Shown: piece after piece, positions 62,712-64,000 of the stretch | Position numbering within the stretch: position 1 is the stretch's first letter | Layout of the letters: every line of letters begins with the position of its first letter | Assembly: GCA_038900335.1 (NCBI GenBank) | Contig: JBBMRB010000003.1 | Coordinates: 124,001 to 188,000 of the forward strand | DNA from: Rs1 sp038900335 | GTDB taxonomy: Bacteria; Pseudomonadota; Gammaproteobacteria; Pseudomonadales; Balneatricaceae | Length of the DNA: 64,000 nucleotides | Direction: 5' to 3' | Notes under the pieces: model-generated | What the model was told of the DNA's origin: nothing | Database searches by the model: none | What the model saw: the letters and a program-made list of their open reading frames with translations, nothing else | Translations under genes and position numbers: made by a program

Positions 62712-63590
62712 TTGATGATAAACAACCAGCCAGCTAAACGATTTAGCGCATCTCTTATCGTTGCCATTGTTATCCATGTGATAGCACTGCTAGCTGTTGG
62801 TTTTAGTTGGGCTGCATCACACACCAGCTCAAATACCATTGAAGTCACCCTTGCTCAATATGCCGCGCCACAACCGATCGATGAGGCCGATTTTTTTGCT
62901 CAAATAGACCAGCAAGGTAGCGGCGAAGCCAGTGACAAAAAACAACTTGCTGAACAACAAATTTTTGCCCCTAATCCTGCTGATATTAGCCAACTTGAAC
63001 AAGCATCTGCTACTTCTCAACCATTGGCAACTGAGCAAAACCAAACAGAGCAAAGTGAGCCTATCACTAGCTTTGATGTTATTGTTAGCCAGCAATCTTC
63101 AGTGTCTATTGTTGCACAAAACATCAATGACGAATCTGAAAGCCAACAGGTACCGAGCAAAACAGCAGAGCTTTCTGAGCAAATAGCCAGTTTAAGATCC
63201 GTTATTAATACTCGCCAAGAAGAAATGACGAGAGCGCCTAAAAAGAGAACGATTTCGACCGTTTCTAGCAAATCGCATCAAGATGCCGAGTATTTAGAAA
63301 ATTGGCGACGAAAAATTGTCACTGTTGGCAATAATCATTATCCAAAAGCCGCAAATGAGCAAAAAATTTACGGCCGAGTCAGGTTATTAATTGCTATGAA
63401 AGCAGATGGAAACATCAAGTCTATCGAGATTTTGGAGTCCTCAGGAAAAAAAATACTGGATCACTCCGCGATTAAAATAATCCAGTTATCCGCGCCTTTT
63501 CAGCCATTTTCGGCCCAAATGCGTAAAAATACCGATATTTTAGAAATTATTCGTACTATTGAGTTTGAGAAAACGACTCTAATATACTAA
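62712..63590 (+). CDS. TonB-family energy transducer
   Basis: 292 residues. N-terminal membrane helix (about 11-31, ASLIVAIVIHVIALLAVGFSW) with the TonB-type SxxxH arrangement, a Gln/Ser/Glu-rich periplasmic spacer (about 50-190), and a C-terminal TonB domain (about 200-292) containing YPKAANEQKIYGRVRLLIAM and LDHSAIKIIQLSAPFQPF. No exbB/exbD beside it. It sits between gshB and yqgE, the place of the tonB-like gene in Pseudomonas. Confidence 0.85.
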   Translation: MMINNQPAKRFSASLIVAIVIHVIALLAVGFSWAASHTSSNTIEVTLAQYAAPQPIDEADFFAQIDQQGSGEASDKKQLAEQQIFAPNPADISQLEQASATSQPLATEQNQTEQSEPITSFDVIVSQQSSVSIVAQNINDESESQQVPSKTAELSEQIASLRSVINTRQEEMTRAPKKRTISTVSSKSHQDAEYLENWRRKIVTVGNNHYPKAANEQKIYGRVRLLIAMKADGNIKSIEILESSGKKILDHSAIKIIQLSAPFQPFSAQMRKNTDILEIIRTIEFEKTTLIY

Positions 63591-63645
63591 ATATTATACA
63601 TGCGTTTTATTTTATAACTAAATTTAGTAATTTTAGTTGGGTAGG

Positions 63646-64000
63646 ATGATCAAGCAAAACATCAATTTAAAAGATTCTTTTTTGGTAGCAATGCCGAATT
63701 TAAAAGACAGTGAACATACAGGTTCACTGATCTACCTATGCCACCATGGTGAATATGGTTCAATGGGTATTATTTTAAATAAAGCATACAATATGGATCT
63801 TAAAACCATGCTAGCTCACCTAGACATCAGCACTAGTGAGCAGACATCAAATCAAGATGTATTTCGTGGTGGCGACATACAAAGTGATCGCGGTTTCGTG
63901 CTACACCCGTTCGCCCAAGAAAATAACTATATCGCCAGTTACCGCGCGAGCGATGAACTGTGCTTAACCTCCTCTATCGATATTTTAGAAGCCATGGCAA
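63646..64000 (+). CDS. yqgE: YqgE/AlgH family protein, 3' end outside the window
   Basis: The first 118 residues are present; the family has about 185-190. DSFLVAMPNLKDSEHTGSLIYLCHH, GSMGIILNKAYNMDL and FRGGDIQSDRGFVLHP are the family's conserved blocks. Function unresolved; AlgH was named for a role in alginate regulation. Start ATG at 63646 preceded by a GGGTAGG stretch. Confidence 0.93.
   Translation, partial: MIKQNINLKDSFLVAMPNLKDSEHTGSLIYLCHHGEYGSMGIILNKAYNMDLKTMLAHLDISTSEQTSNQDVFRGGDIQSDRGFVLHPFAQENNYIASYRASDELCLTSSIDILEAMA

Noticed and set aside
1..64000. Insertion sequences, prophage, CRISPR array or integrated element
   Set aside because: No transposase, integrase, phage or Cas-like protein and no regularly spaced repeat was found; the tRNA-Leu shows no duplicated 3' end nearby.

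Overview
The window is 64 kb of dense bacterial chromosome, moderately AT-rich. Gene order and protein sequences point to a gammaproteobacterium, probably marine and related to Pseudomonadales/Cellvibrionales. The evidence is the Pseudomonas-like order aroB-aroK-pilQPONM-ponA-maeB, rpmE-priA-argS-SPOR-hslV-hslU-DUF971-ubiE-ubiJ and gshB-tonB-yqgE, the metK/tkt-epd-pgk cluster, and a UvrA gene with a LexA operator. I see no insertion sequence, prophage, CRISPR array or rRNA. There is one tRNA (Leu, anticodon TAA).

Layout. 1-6.2 kb (minus strand): pilMNOPQ, which builds the type IV pilus alignment complex and secretin, followed by aroK and aroB. 6.7-10.5 kb: ponA, and maeB facing it. 10.9-16.1 kb: a MATE exporter, a 966-residue c-di-GMP enzyme (PAS-GAF-PAS-GGDEF-EAL-CZB) and ssb. 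16.4-19.5 kb: tRNA-Leu and SOS-controlled uvrA. 19.8-33.7 kb (minus strand): the contiguous S10, spc and alpha ribosomal-protein block from rpsJ to rplQ, with secY and rpoA. Recognisable sigma-70 promoters precede rpsJ and rpsM. 33.9-34.8 kb: a periplasmic amidase and a small unknown protein.

35.5-44.1 kb is the accessory-looking part. It holds an ECF sigma factor and its ChrR zinc anti-sigma factor, surrounded by eleven genes in four transcription units: chalcone-isomerase-like protein, SDR, NTF2-like; FAD oxidoreductase, DUF1365, CFA-like methyltransferase; sigma, ChrR, TIGR02450; DUF3833, TIGR01777. Each unit is preceded by the same promoter pattern, TGATCT (TAATCC before the sigma gene) - 16 bases - CGTA, with exactly the same spacing. 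This defines an autoregulated singlet-oxygen/photo-oxidative stress regulon whose output is membrane-lipid modification. The CFA-like enzyme lacks two active-site residues of classical cyclopropane synthases, so the product may be a methylated or furan fatty acid.

44.3-54.7 kb: rpmE, priA, argS, a SPOR protein, hslVU, DUF971, ubiE, ubiJ, hemJ and an HlyU-family gene. 54.7-60.7 kb: pgk, epd and tkt (minus strand) diverging from metK. 60.8-64.0 kb: rsmE, gshB, a TonB-like protein and the start of yqgE.

Start codons were moved inward where a Shine-Dalgarno sequence or the family's usual N-terminus argued for it. All family assignments were made by eye, without database searches.
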